Positions 16,557 through 24,875 of a stretch of 64,000 nucleotides of DNA are shown one piece after another; the first letter of the stretch is position 1, and every line of letters starts with the position of its first letter. A program made the translations under genes and the position numbers. Under the pieces are notes generated by a model that did not search any database, was not told the DNA's origin, and saw only the letters and a list, made by a program, of their open reading frames with translations. The DNA is taken from assembly GCF_014931605.1 (NCBI RefSeq), contig NZ_CP053382.1, positions 3,658,001-3,722,000 of the forward strand, written 5' to 3'. The stretch is from Halomonas sp. MCCC 1A13316 (GTDB lineage: Bacteria > Pseudomonadota > Gammaproteobacteria > Pseudomonadales > Halomonadaceae).

Positions 16557-17081
16557 ATGGAAGAGATCGGCCTGAGATGGCTGCTGGGCCAAGGGGTCAG
16601 CCTGGTGGCGCTTGCCCTGTGCATCGTGGCCTTCGCCAGCAAGCGCGACGACCGTCTGTTCGTGCTGCTGCTGTTCGCCAATGTCGCCTTCGCCGCGCAG
16701 TTCGCCCTCTTCGAGAGTTGGGTGGCCGCGGGTATCTCGGCGCTGATCGTGCTGCGCATTGCCCTGGTGCGCCGCTTTCGGCGCAATCCGGCGATCATGC
16801 TCGGCATGCTGCTGGCCACGCTTTTGGTCGCCGCTCTGACCTGGAGCGGCCCGCGGGACATTCCGGCCTTGGCTGCAGGCCTGCTCGGCACCTACGGCAT
16901 GTTCATGCTGAGTGGCATTCCGATGCGCATCGCCCTGGCCGGGGCAGCGCTGTGCTGGGTTGCCAGCAACGTGCTGGCGGGCTCGATCGGCGGCACCATT
17001 GCCGAGAGCCTGATCTTCCTGACCAATGTGCTCACCATGCTGCGTATGCGGCGAGACGCACGGTTGCAGTGTTCGGCATAA
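16557..17081 (+). CDS. YgjV family inner-membrane protein
   Basis: A 174-residue protein with about five hydrophobic helices and few charged loops (QGVSLVALALCIVAFASKRDDR, FANVAFAAQFALF, GTYGMFMLSGIPMRIALA). It matches the YgjV family of inner-membrane proteins of unknown function. It stands alone, 70 bases after the bacterioferritin gene. Confidence 0.8.
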   Translation: MEEIGLRWLLGQGVSLVALALCIVAFASKRDDRLFVLLLFANVAFAAQFALFESWVAAGISALIVLRIALVRRFRRNPAIMLGMLLATLLVAALTWSGPRDIPALAAGLLGTYGMFMLSGIPMRIALAGAALCWVASNVLAGSIGGTIAESLIFLTNVLTMLRMRRDARLQCSA

Positions 17082-17179
17082 GAAGAGGCGACATACTGTC
17101 GAAAACATCACGACTCAATCGACTAGCAGGAGTCAGCACAATCGACTAATCCTGTTACACCACTCGATGGAGTTTTCTT

Positions 17180-17590
17180 ATGTCGCGCATGATCTTCGTG
17201 AACCTACCCGTTGCCGATCTGCATAAATCGATGGCGTTCTACGAGGCGCTGGGCTTCACCAACAATCCGCATTTCACCGACGAGACGGCCGCGGGCATGG
17301 TGCTGAGCGAGACGATCCACGTGATGCTGCTCACCCATGATAAGTGGCGCACCTTCACCGACCGCCCGATTCCGCCGGCCGATTCCAGCGAAGTGATGCT
17401 CGCCCTGTCGTGTGAGAACCGCGAGGCGGTGGATGCCATGTGCGAGGCAGCTTCGGCCAATGGCGGCACGGCGGATAACAACCCTCTTCAGGATCACGGT
17501 TTCATGTACGGTCGCTCCCTGACGGACCTCGATGGCCACGTCTGGGAGTCATTCTGGATGGATCCGGCTGCAATACCATCGAACGATTAA
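17180..17590 (+). CDS. VOC (glyoxalase/bleomycin-resistance) family protein
   Basis: A 136-residue vicinal-oxygen-chelate protein with paired beta-alpha-beta modules (MIFVNLPVADLHKSMAFYEALGF, and DHGFMYGRSLTDLDGHVWESFWMD). Metal-ligand positions of the second half (Glu in WESFW) are present; the first half has few ligands. Such proteins bind or modify small molecules. No substrate can be read from context. Confidence 0.88.
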   Translation: MSRMIFVNLPVADLHKSMAFYEALGFTNNPHFTDETAAGMVLSETIHVMLLTHDKWRTFTDRPIPPADSSEVMLALSCENREAVDAMCEAASANGGTADNNPLQDHGFMYGRSLTDLDGHVWESFWMDPAAIPSND

Positions 17591-17836
17591 CGATCCGGCG
17601 GTTCACCGAACTCCGTAGCGTTACTGTGGCTGTCCAGATATTTCATTCTTCGAGCACGTCCCGCCCCTCGCTCAGTCAGGGCGAGCTGGCGGTGGGGCCA
17701 TTCCCGGTGGGTATCGCTGATTCTGACAAGCGGCTCTGGCTCGGCGATCAATGGCTGGAGCAGCCACCAGAACATCAGTTCGCCCAGGTAGGGCAGCGGT
17801 TCTTACTCGCGCCTCAGGCGCAGCATTTCGACCGCC

Positions 17837-18157
17837 TCATTCTTCATTGCGCTCGCTCTCATCACGTTCGCCGTCTCCGAGCAGGCCCTGCCAAGGGTCG
17901 GCATCGAGGCCAGCGGTCTCGCTGGTCTCTCCCTTCAACAACGACTGGACGGCGTGCCATTTTTCAAGCGGGATCAGCATCAGCCTGGCATTGAGGCCGT
18001 CCGCAGCGAGCTCAAGGGAGTTCAGGCGGGGGTTCCCTCCTTGCTCGAGACGCTGGTACTGCTGACGCACCATGCCGGTTCGATCGGCCATGTCCTGTTG
18101 CGTGAGGTGCAGCGTCAGTCGCCTTTGACGGTATTGATCGAGAAGCCTCATAAGCAT
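17837..18157 (-). CDS. HipB-like XRE family antitoxin/regulator without a HipA partner
   Basis: A 106-residue protein with an N-terminal helix-turn-helix (LTQQDMADRTGMVRQQYQRLEQG) followed by NPRLNSLELAADGLNARLMLIP, as in HipB-type antitoxins, and an acidic, probably disordered C-terminus. The ATG at 18157 is chosen as the first with a good match; a TTG lies at 18202. Downstream (17587-17836), where hipA would be expected, no kinase gene is seen. A GCAAC-N6-GTTGC palindrome upstream suggests autorepression. Confidence 0.7.
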   Translation of the reverse strand: MLMRLLDQYRQRRLTLHLTQQDMADRTGMVRQQYQRLEQGGNPRLNSLELAADGLNARLMLIPLEKWHAVQSLLKGETSETAGLDADPWQGLLGDGERDESERNEE

Positions 18158-18184
18158 CACATGTGTTGCATAGACACCAAATAG

Positions 18185-18200
18185 GCAACGTATAAGTTGC
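18185..18200. promoter_or_regulatory. Operator candidate upstream of the HipB-like gene
   Basis: GCAAC-GTATAA-GTTGC is a perfect 5-6-5 inverted repeat 28 bases upstream of the chosen start. A further GTTGC half site lies between it and the gene. XRE/HipB proteins typically bind such short palindromes in their own promoter. Confidence 0.45.
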
Positions 18201-18307
18201 AATTTATCGCCGTTGGCGATGAAACGCCAGTGTCTCGGTCCACTATCTTTTTGAGGCTAGAGCTTCGGGCATGCGGTCCTTGAGCTCACCCCGTTCCTTG
18301 ACCCGCC

Positions 18308-18325
18308 AATTTATCATGATAAATT
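18308..18325. promoter_or_regulatory. 18-base perfect palindrome upstream of yfcC operon
   Basis: AATTTATCATGATAAATT is a perfect palindrome 56-73 bases upstream of the YfcC start. Position and symmetry suit an operator for the transporter operon. The GntR regulator encoded at the other end of the locus is the natural candidate, by inference. Confidence 0.55.
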
Positions 18326-18380
18326 TTATGGTATGCGTCGGTACTCCCCTCGCCGGCGCCCGGCGAACAAGGACAACGAC

Positions 18381-19772
18381 ATGCAGACAACCGAACAGGC
18401 GCTGACACAGCGCAAGAAAAAATGGTACCGGACGGTACCCGACCCCATGGTCTTGATCTTCCTGATTCTACTGGCCACCTATGCCCTCACCTTCGTGGTG
18501 CCGGCAGGTGAGTACGAGCGGGTCGAGCAGGATGGCCGCACCCGAGTGGTGCCGGAGTCCTTCACCTATCTTCCCGATGTGGATGCCATCTCGCCCTTCG
18601 ATATCTTCGTGGCGGTCCCGCGCGGCCTCAACGAGGCGTCGCTCTACCTGTTCATCGTGTTCATAGCCGGCGGCTTGTTCCATATCCTGCAGCGCACCGG
18701 CGCCCTGGAGAACGCGATCGGCGTAGCGGTGAACCGGGTCGGCGTCGAACGACGCAACATCATCATTACCGCCGGCACCTTCATCTACGGATTCTTCGGC
18801 GTGGCAGTGGGCTTCGAGAACAATATCGCCCTGGTGCCCATCGCGGTGCTGATCGCCAGCGCCATCGGCTGCTCCAGCCTGGTCGGCACCACCATGGCCG
18901 TCGGCGGCATCGGTATCGGTTTTGCCCTCTCACCGATCAACCCCTACACCGTTGGCGTGGCCCAGGGCATTGCCGAACTGCCTACCTTCTCCGGTGCCTG
19001 GCTGCGCACCCTGCTGGTGGTCTCTTCGCTGGCCCTGCTCTCGTTCTACATCTGCAAGTGGGTTGTCAAGATGGATTTCGAGGAGCCGGACAACGCCAAG
19101 GCGATGACCAAGTCACTGGATGAATACCAGTTGACGAAGCAGAACAAGATGACCCTGGCAGTGTTCATCCTGGGCTTGGCGGCGATGCTGGTGGGCGTCT
19201 TCACTCAAGGTTGGTACATCAACGAGATTGCCGGCATGTTCCTGTTGATTGCCATCGTGATCGGCATCGTCAATGGGCTCACCGCCAACGAGATCGTCGC
19301 TCAAATGATGGAAGGTGCCTCCAGGGTTACCGCCGGGGCGCTGGTGATCGGCCTGGCCGCCTCCATTCAGGTGATTCTCAACCAGGCCCAGATCATCGAC
19401 ACCATCGTTCACGGACTGAGCGGCCTGATTCAGGGAATTCCCGGCGCCATGTCGGCGATCATGGCCAGTGTGGTGCAGGGGGCGATCAACCTCTTCGTGC
19501 CTTCCGGCTCCGGGCAGGCGCTGGTCACCATGCCCATATTGATCCCGGTGGCCGATCTGGTAGGCATGAGCCGCCAGTTGATGATCACCGCCTTCCAGGT
19601 CGGCGACGGCCTGACCAACCTGATCGTGCCCACTTCCGGCGGCACCTTGGCCATGCTGGCTCTGGGGCGGGTCTCCTACGTGAAGTGGCTGAAGGCCATC
19701 CTGCCCTTCATGGTGCTGGTTTATGTCCTGGCCTGGGTCGGCCTGGTCATCGGCCACTACGTCGGCTACTGA
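18381..19772 (+). CDS. YfcC family transporter (DcuC/arginine-ornithine-like superfamily)
   Basis: A 463-residue inner-membrane carrier with about 12-13 helices. Typical YfcC segments are present: PDPMVLIFLILLATY, TFVVPAGEYER, the re-entrant VGFENNIALVPIAV, NPYTVGVAQGIAELP and the C-terminal FVPSGSGQALVTMP and LIVPTSGGTLAMLAL. Members carry di- and tricarboxylates, amino acids or dipeptides. The start at 18381 has AAGGA 8 bases upstream; the ATG at 18333 does not. It is followed after 8 bases by the DUF1028 gene and then the carbamoylase, so it probably imports their substrate. Confidence 0.88.
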   Translation: MQTTEQALTQRKKKWYRTVPDPMVLIFLILLATYALTFVVPAGEYERVEQDGRTRVVPESFTYLPDVDAISPFDIFVAVPRGLNEASLYLFIVFIAGGLFHILQRTGALENAIGVAVNRVGVERRNIIITAGTFIYGFFGVAVGFENNIALVPIAVLIASAIGCSSLVGTTMAVGGIGIGFALSPINPYTVGVAQGIAELPTFSGAWLRTLLVVSSLALLSFYICKWVVKMDFEEPDNAKAMTKSLDEYQLTKQNKMTLAVFILGLAAMLVGVFTQGWYINEIAGMFLLIAIVIGIVNGLTANEIVAQMMEGASRVTAGALVIGLAASIQVILNQAQIIDTIVHGLSGLIQGIPGAMSAIMASVVQGAINLFVPSGSGQALVTMPILIPVADLVGMSRQLMITAFQVGDGLTNLIVPTSGGTLAMLALGRVSYVKWLKAILPFMVLVYVLAWVGLVIGHYVGY

Positions 19773-19780
19773 GCCACCAC

Positions 19781-20482
19781 ATGACCTTGTCACTCATTCA
19801 CGTGCAGCCGGCGACCGGCATGGTCGCCGCGCTGACGGCCACCGGCGGCGTGGCGGTGGGCGGCTACGTGCATCATGCCTGGCGTGGCCTGGGCGCTTGC
19901 GCCACCCAGGGGCTGGTCACGAACCCCTGGTACCCCGAAGGTATTCGCCAGGCCCTGGGCCAGCGCTGCACCGCCAAGGAGGCCCTGCAGAAGGTGATCC
20001 GGCAGGACAGCGGTGCGTCGCGCCGCCAGTGCCTGGTGATGGATGCCGGCGGCCAGGCCGCGGTGCACTCCGGCAGCGATAACGTCGCGGTGGTGAGCGC
20101 CGAGCTGCGCCCTACGGTAGCGGTGGCCGGCAACATGCTGGCCGATGAGCGGGTCGTGGTGACACTGCTGCAGACCTTTCTGGCGCTGACCTGCGCCAAT
20201 CCCGACGAGGTATGGACGCAGAGCGTCACGCCTCGCTATCACGACGGCTACGAAGCACACCTGCTGGAGACGCTGGTCGAGTCGCTGGACACGGCCTTGC
20301 AGGTCGGCGGTGACGCCCGCGGTACTCGCTCGGCCGCCCTGCGCATCGAGTCCTTCGATACGGCCCCCATCGACCTGCGGGTGGACTGGGACGACGACCC
20401 CGCCGATGCGCTACGAGCGCTGGCTCGTCGCGTGCGCGCCCCGGCGTTCTCCGCCTTCCTTGCCTCGCTGCCAACGCACTGA
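19781..20482 (+). CDS. DUF1028 family protein (possible Ntn-type hydrolase)
   Basis: A 233-residue protein with the DUF1028 pattern (SLIHVQPATGMVAALTATGG, ATQGLVTNPWYPEGI, CLVMDAGGQAAVHSG, VAGNMLADERVV). Structures of this family have, to my knowledge, an Ntn-hydrolase-like fold. Met-Thr at the start would expose Thr2 as a possible N-terminal nucleophile. It sits between a YfcC carrier (8-base gap) and an M20 amidohydrolase (14-base gap), so an amide- or imide-hydrolysing step is plausible. No activity is established for the family. Confidence 0.8.
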   Translation: MTLSLIHVQPATGMVAALTATGGVAVGGYVHHAWRGLGACATQGLVTNPWYPEGIRQALGQRCTAKEALQKVIRQDSGASRRQCLVMDAGGQAAVHSGSDNVAVVSAELRPTVAVAGNMLADERVVVTLLQTFLALTCANPDEVWTQSVTPRYHDGYEAHLLETLVESLDTALQVGGDARGTRSAALRIESFDTAPIDLRVDWDDDPADALRALARRVRAPAFSAFLASLPTH

Positions 20483-20496
20483 TTCAGGAGAGAAGC

Positions 20497-21756
20497 ATGA
20501 CCGATTCCACGACGCAGACGCCCCTTGGCCGAGACCTGATGGCGCGCCTGGACGAAGCCGCGCGCCACTCCCGGCCCGGCCCGGGCGTCACGCGCCTGTT
20601 CTGTTCCGACGAGCATCGTGCGGTACTGGAGCCGATTGCCGATTGGATGCGCCAGGCCGGGCTCACTCCAGAGCTCGATGCGTCCGGCAACCTGGTGGGG
20701 CGCAATGCACGCGCCATGGCGGGCGAGAAGAGTCTGATAATGGGCTCCCACCAGGACACGGTCGCCGAGGGGGGCAAGTACGATGGCATGCTGGGCGTTG
20801 CCCTGCCGCTGCAAGCCCTTCAGGCGCTGAAGGAAGACGGCATCGAGTTGCCCTATGGAATCGAGGTGGTGGCCTTCGGCGACGAGGAAGGCACGCGTTT
20901 CCAGTCGACCCTGATCGGCAGCCGCGCCCTGGCCGGCACCTTCGACCCCGCGAGCCTGGAAGCGCGCGACGCCGAGGGCGTTTCACTCGGCGAGGCCCTT
21001 GAGACTTTCGGCAGCAACCCGCGCAATATTCCTCATCTGGCGCGCAGGCCCGAGTCGGTCATCGGCTTCGTCGAGGTGCATATCGAGCAAGGCCCGGTGC
21101 TGGAACAGCGCGACCAGGCGGTGGGTGTCGTCACCGCGCTGACCGGGATCGAGCGCCATCGCATGTGCGTGCGCGGCAAGGCCGGCCACGCCGGCACCAC
21201 GCCGATGCCGGGCCGTCGCGACGCCCTGGTGGGTGCGGCCGAGATGGTGGTGGAAGCGGACAGGATACTGAACGCCACCCAGGACTTCGTTGGCGTGGTC
21301 GGAAAGCTGGAAGTCAGGCCCAATGCCGTTAACGTGATTCCCGCCGAGGTGAACTTCACGCTGGAACTGCGCTCCCCCGTCGCCGCAGTGCGCAAGCAGG
21401 GGCGCCAGGGAATCCTGGATGCCTGCCAGCGGCTTGCCCAGGCGCGCGGGCTCGAGCTGTCGAGCGAGCCTACCTACCAGGCCGAAGCGGTGGCATGCGC
21501 CGAATGGCTGATCGAAGCCTTGGAAGGCGCTTGCGAGGAATGCGGTGAACCCGCTGAACGCATGTTCAGCGGTGCCGGCCACGACGGCCTGGCCATGCAC
21601 GACCTCACCGATATCGGCATGCTCTTCGTGCGCTGCAAGGACGGTCTGAGCCATCACCCGGACGAAGCCATCAGCATCGAGGATGCCGACCGCGCGACCC
21701 GTGTGCTGATGCGCTTCCTCACCAATCTGGGATCGCAAGCGTGCGGCAGGAACTGA
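20497..21756 (+). CDS. M20 family N-carbamoyl-amino-acid hydrolase / allantoate amidohydrolase-like
   Basis: A 419-residue dinuclear zinc amidohydrolase of the HyuC/AllC group. Metal ligands are in place: His85 in GSHQDTV (usually GSHLDTV), Asp96 in GKYDGMLG, the Glu pair in GDEEGTRF, His in HIEQGPVLE, and His in LSHHPDE. The dimerisation-domain motifs RGKAGHAGTTPM and RRDAL are present, as is SGAGHDGLAM. Such enzymes release ammonia and carbon dioxide from carbamoyl or ureido compounds. A GGAG site precedes the ATG. It is the last gene of the YfcC operon and ends 20 bases from the convergent GntR gene. Confidence 0.9.
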   Translation: MTDSTTQTPLGRDLMARLDEAARHSRPGPGVTRLFCSDEHRAVLEPIADWMRQAGLTPELDASGNLVGRNARAMAGEKSLIMGSHQDTVAEGGKYDGMLGVALPLQALQALKEDGIELPYGIEVVAFGDEEGTRFQSTLIGSRALAGTFDPASLEARDAEGVSLGEALETFGSNPRNIPHLARRPESVIGFVEVHIEQGPVLEQRDQAVGVVTALTGIERHRMCVRGKAGHAGTTPMPGRRDALVGAAEMVVEADRILNATQDFVGVVGKLEVRPNAVNVIPAEVNFTLELRSPVAAVRKQGRQGILDACQRLAQARGLELSSEPTYQAEAVACAEWLIEALEGACEECGEPAERMFSGAGHDGLAMHDLTDIGMLFVRCKDGLSHHPDEAISIEDADRATRVLMRFLTNLGSQACGRN

Positions 21757-21775
21757 CCTCAGGCAAGGCGCGGTG

Positions 21776-22522
21776 TCAGTCGGTCAGGAAGCCGCGCCGG
21801 ACCTGGGCCTCGTTGTCGTTCATTACCGCCTGTGCCGAGAGCATGTGTTCCCGCATGAGTTCGCGGGCCAGCTCGGCATCGCCCGCTTCGATGGCATCCA
21901 GCAGCCGCGCGTGATACTGGCAGCCGGTGGGACCGATCTGGTGGTCCCCTGGCTCGTAGAGCCGACGATAGACGGTCAGGTCGGAGAGCACCTGCACGGT
22001 GAAGCGGATGATGAACGACAGCAGCGGATTGCCCCCCGCCAGCTCGGCCAGCATTTCATGGAAACGCAGCGAGTCGATATGCTGCTGGCGCTCGATCTCC
22101 AGGTCGGGCGCCGGCGTGGCGTAGGTGTGCAGGCTTTCACGCAGGCGAGCCAGATCGTCGGCACCGACCTTGCCGGCCAGCGAAGCGGCGAGTTCGGGCT
22201 CCAGCGCCAGGCGGATCTGGTAGATGTCCCGAATCGAGATGTCCTGGAAATAGAAATAGTGACTGAGCAGCGAGGTCGCCTTGGCCTCGCTCATACGACA
22301 GACGAAAACGCCGCCCCCCGGGCCGGTACGCGTCACCACCAATCCCTGCGCTTCCAGCACCCGCGTGCTCTCGCGAATGGTGCCCTTGGAGACGCCCAAG
22401 GTCTCCATCAGCTCGGCCTCGCTGGGCAGGCGATCGCCCGGCACCAACTGACGTTCCACGATCCAGCCCTTGATGGTATCCGCGACATGGTAGGGCAGGC
22501 GACGCGATGCAGAACCAGCCAT
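21776..22522 (-). CDS. GntR/FadR-family transcriptional regulator
   Basis: A 248-residue regulator with an N-terminal winged helix (YHVADTIKGWIVERQLVPGDRLPSE, LGVSKGTIRESTRVLEAQGLV) and an all-helical FCD ligand domain with Asp and His metal-ligand candidates (LRFHEMLAELAG, QYHARLLDAIEAGD). Start 22522 has an AGAGAG site. Being convergent with the YfcC-DUF1028-carbamoylase operon, it probably controls it in response to the substrate or product. Confidence 0.9.
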   Translation of the reverse strand: MAGSASRRLPYHVADTIKGWIVERQLVPGDRLPSEAELMETLGVSKGTIRESTRVLEAQGLVVTRTGPGGGVFVCRMSEAKATSLLSHYFYFQDISIRDIYQIRLALEPELAASLAGKVGADDLARLRESLHTYATPAPDLEIERQQHIDSLRFHEMLAELAGGNPLLSFIIRFTVQVLSDLTVYRRLYEPGDHQIGPTGCQYHARLLDAIEAGDAELARELMREHMLSAQAVMNDNEAQVRRGFLTD

Positions 22523-22677
22523 TGCTTCTCTCTTGCAACACAGGGAAACCAAGGGTAAGCCATTCATCGAGAAGCGAACAGAGTGCAGCCAATACCGACT
22601 CTACCCGGCGAGCCTTCGATCCGTTCGGTCCTGCCTGCCAGGCCGCAGCACCGCTCAAGTGAAGCAGGTTGGCTCAC

Positions 22678-23658
22678 TCACCCCTCTTGCCTGGCTTCAT
22701 CTCTCTTGCGCTTTTGACCGCGCCGTTCCAGTACCAGATAGACCAGGAAGGCTGCCGTCAGCGGCAGCAGGAAGTAGAGGGCACGGTAGCCGATCAGCGC
22801 GGCGAGTATCTGGCTCGGGGCAACGTGGTGCTGAAGAAGGGCGAGGAATATCGCTTCCAGCACGCCGAGACCGGCTGGGATGTGGGTGACAACCCCGGCA
22901 ATCGAACTGATCAGAAGAATGCCGAGAATACTTGGGAAAAACAGTCCTTGCGGCAGCAACAGGTAGATCAGCGCCCCCATCAACGACCAGTTCGTCGCGC
23001 CCAGGGCGGCCTGCATCAGCGCCAGCCGGAGCGGCGGAAGAACGACCTCATGACCGCGCACGTGCCATGCGCGTCGCTTGGAGTAGCGGCAGGCGGCCAG
23101 ATAAGCGAAGGAGACCGCCAGCAGCCCGAAGCCAATGAACTGCAAACCGGTGGCACCGATTTCCCAGTTCTGTGGCAGCTCGAGCAGGCGAAAGGAGAAG
23201 ATGACACCCGCGAGAATCATGTAGCCCAGCCAGTTGGCGATCAGGCTGATACTGAGAATGCGGGTAACGGTGCCTACCTCGAGGCCCAGTCGGGTATAGA
23301 GCCGGTAGCGCATGGCCAGACCGCCCACCCAGGCGCCCAGGTTGAGATTGAAGGAGTAGCACACGAAGGCGACCAGCAGCACACGCCCGGCCGACAGACC
23401 ATGACCGGTGTACTTCTTGCCCAGCAGGTCGTAGCTGCAGAAGGCGGAATAGCTGGCCGCGGTAATACCCACCCCGGCGACCAGCATCAGCGGGCTGTAG
23501 CCCCGCAAGGTTGACATGACCTTGGGCCAGTCGACATTGCGGGCCAGCGAAAACAGCAGCACCGCAACCAGCACGAAAAAAGCCAGCGTGATGCCTCGCT
23601 TCAACCAGCGTCGCCAGGTCCGGGATGGCTTGAGCCTTTCGGTGGCGGGAGCTTTCAT
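22678..23658 (-). CDS. ybhN: YbhN/UPF0104 family membrane protein (LPG synthase-like TM domain)
   Basis: A 326-residue integral membrane protein with about eight helices of the lysylphosphatidylglycerol-synthase transmembrane type (FVCYSFNLNLGAWVGGLAMRYRLY, SISLIANWLGYMILAGV, GVVTHIPAGLGVLEAIFL). Start 23658 has a GAGG site. It closes a ybhP-clsB-ybhN operon identical in order to E. coli ybhPON. A role linked to cardiolipin or envelope lipids is inferred from that linkage. Confidence 0.88.
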   Translation of the reverse strand: MKAPATERLKPSRTWRRWLKRGITLAFFVLVAVLLFSLARNVDWPKVMSTLRGYSPLMLVAGVGITAASYSAFCSYDLLGKKYTGHGLSAGRVLLVAFVCYSFNLNLGAWVGGLAMRYRLYTRLGLEVGTVTRILSISLIANWLGYMILAGVIFSFRLLELPQNWEIGATGLQFIGFGLLAVSFAYLAACRYSKRRAWHVRGHEVVLPPLRLALMQAALGATNWSLMGALIYLLLPQGLFFPSILGILLISSIAGVVTHIPAGLGVLEAIFLALLQHHVAPSQILAALIGYRALYFLLPLTAAFLVYLVLERRGQKRKRDEARQEG

Positions 23659-23675
23659 GTCGTTACCTCGTTGGC

Positions 23676-24875
23676 TCAACGCAGGGCCCGCTTCTTCGGC
23701 CGCTCTTTCGGGGTCAGCGGCTCGAGCCTGGGAGAGTGACCAGGGCTCCAACCTGCGCTGAGAGGAAAGTGGCGCAGGAAATGGAAACTAACGAACATCA
23801 GCGGCGCCCGCCACCAGCGCCCCTTGTCCGCGGCTTCGGGCGTGATCATGCGGCAGCTGTTCTCGATCAGCTCGGTAAGGTGTTCATGGATCTGCCGATT
23901 GAGGTCCGTATCGCGAATGAACAGGTTGGCTTCGAGGTTCAGCGACAGGCTGAGCGGATCGAGGTTGCTCGACCCCACGGTCGCCCAGTCGTCATCGGCG
24001 ATGGCGATCTTGCCATGCAGAGGGTGCTCCTTGTACTCATAGATACGTATACCGTCTTTGAGCAGGTAGCTGTACAACGAGCTGGAGAACATCCTCGCCC
24101 AAGGCATGTCAGGGCGGCCCTGAAGTATCAGTGTCACCTCCACACCCCGCCGGGCGGCGTTGCGCAATTCACTCCAGAGATGATAGCTGGGGAAGAAATA
24201 GGCGTTGGCGATCAATAGCCGCGACCTTGCCGTTCGAATCGCTTCCAGGTAGTGATCTTCGATATCGGTGCGATGCAGATGGTTGTCGCGAACGGCCAGA
24301 CGCATGGCGGCCTGCCCGACGGGTGAGGTGTCGCCGAGGCGCTGCGGCAACCCCTCGACCGCCTGATGCTCCAAAAGTAGTGTCGTGGCGGCGCGGCGGA
24401 CGTCCTCGACGACCGGCCCACGCACGCGCATGCCATAGTCCTGCTTGCCCATGACGTACTTATCGGGCAAGTGGTCCCAGCCGTAATTGATCCCGCTGAT
24501 GTAGGCTACCTCCCCGTCGACCACCACGATCTTGCGATGCAGGCGGCGGAACAGGTTGGTGCGCATCCCCAGACGGCGAGGGCGCGGATCATAGATGTGC
24601 ATGTTCACGCCGGCGTCGGTCAGCTCGGCGATATAGTCGCTGCTCAGGTCCGCCGTGCCGTAGCCGTCCACAGTGACTTCGATGCGCACCTCTCGGGCTG
24701 CGGCTTCGAGCAGGGCTTCTTTCAGCCCTTGGCCGACCTCGTCATCGAAAATGATGAAGGTCTCGATCAGTATTTCCCACCGCGCCGAGCGAATCGCCTC
24801 GAACACCTCGGGGAAGTACTGGTTTCCATTGATCAACAGTTTGGCTTGATTGCCTTCCTTCCATTGGAAATTCAC
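23676..24875 (-). CDS. clsB: Cardiolipin synthase ClsB (phospholipase D family)
   Basis: A 399-residue enzyme with two HKD motifs (LHRKIVVVDGEVAYISG and LHGKIAIADDDWATVGSSNLDP) that build one phosphatidyl-transfer site. Extended similarity to E. coli YbhO includes KLLINGNQYFPEVFEAI, YDPRPRRLGMRTN and FHFLRHFP. It joins phosphatidyl groups to make cardiolipin. The GTG start at 24875 is supported by a 4-base GTGA overlap with the upstream ybhP stop and by alignment with ClsB; longer frames upstream are antisense artefacts. Confidence 0.93.
   Translation of the reverse strand: MNFQWKEGNQAKLLINGNQYFPEVFEAIRSARWEILIETFIIFDDEVGQGLKEALLEAAAREVRIEVTVDGYGTADLSSDYIAELTDAGVNMHIYDPRPRRLGMRTNLFRRLHRKIVVVDGEVAYISGINYGWDHLPDKYVMGKQDYGMRVRGPVVEDVRRAATTLLLEHQAVEGLPQRLGDTSPVGQAAMRLAVRDNHLHRTDIEDHYLEAIRTARSRLLIANAYFFPSYHLWSELRNAARRGVEVTLILQGRPDMPWARMFSSSLYSYLLKDGIRIYEYKEHPLHGKIAIADDDWATVGSSNLDPLSLSLNLEANLFIRDTDLNRQIHEHLTELIENSCRMITPEAADKGRWWRAPLMFVSFHFLRHFPLSAGWSPGHSPRLEPLTPKERPKKRALR

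Noticed and set aside
17587..17836. A hipA kinase gene downstream of the HipB-like gene
   Set aside because: Only a 62-codon degenerate frame is present, with no kinase motif; length is far too short for HipA.
19211..20482. A 423-codon frame as a long DUF1028 protein
   Set aside because: The N-terminal half is a basic, low-complexity shadow of the YfcC gene; the DUF1028 sequence begins at the ATG at 19781.
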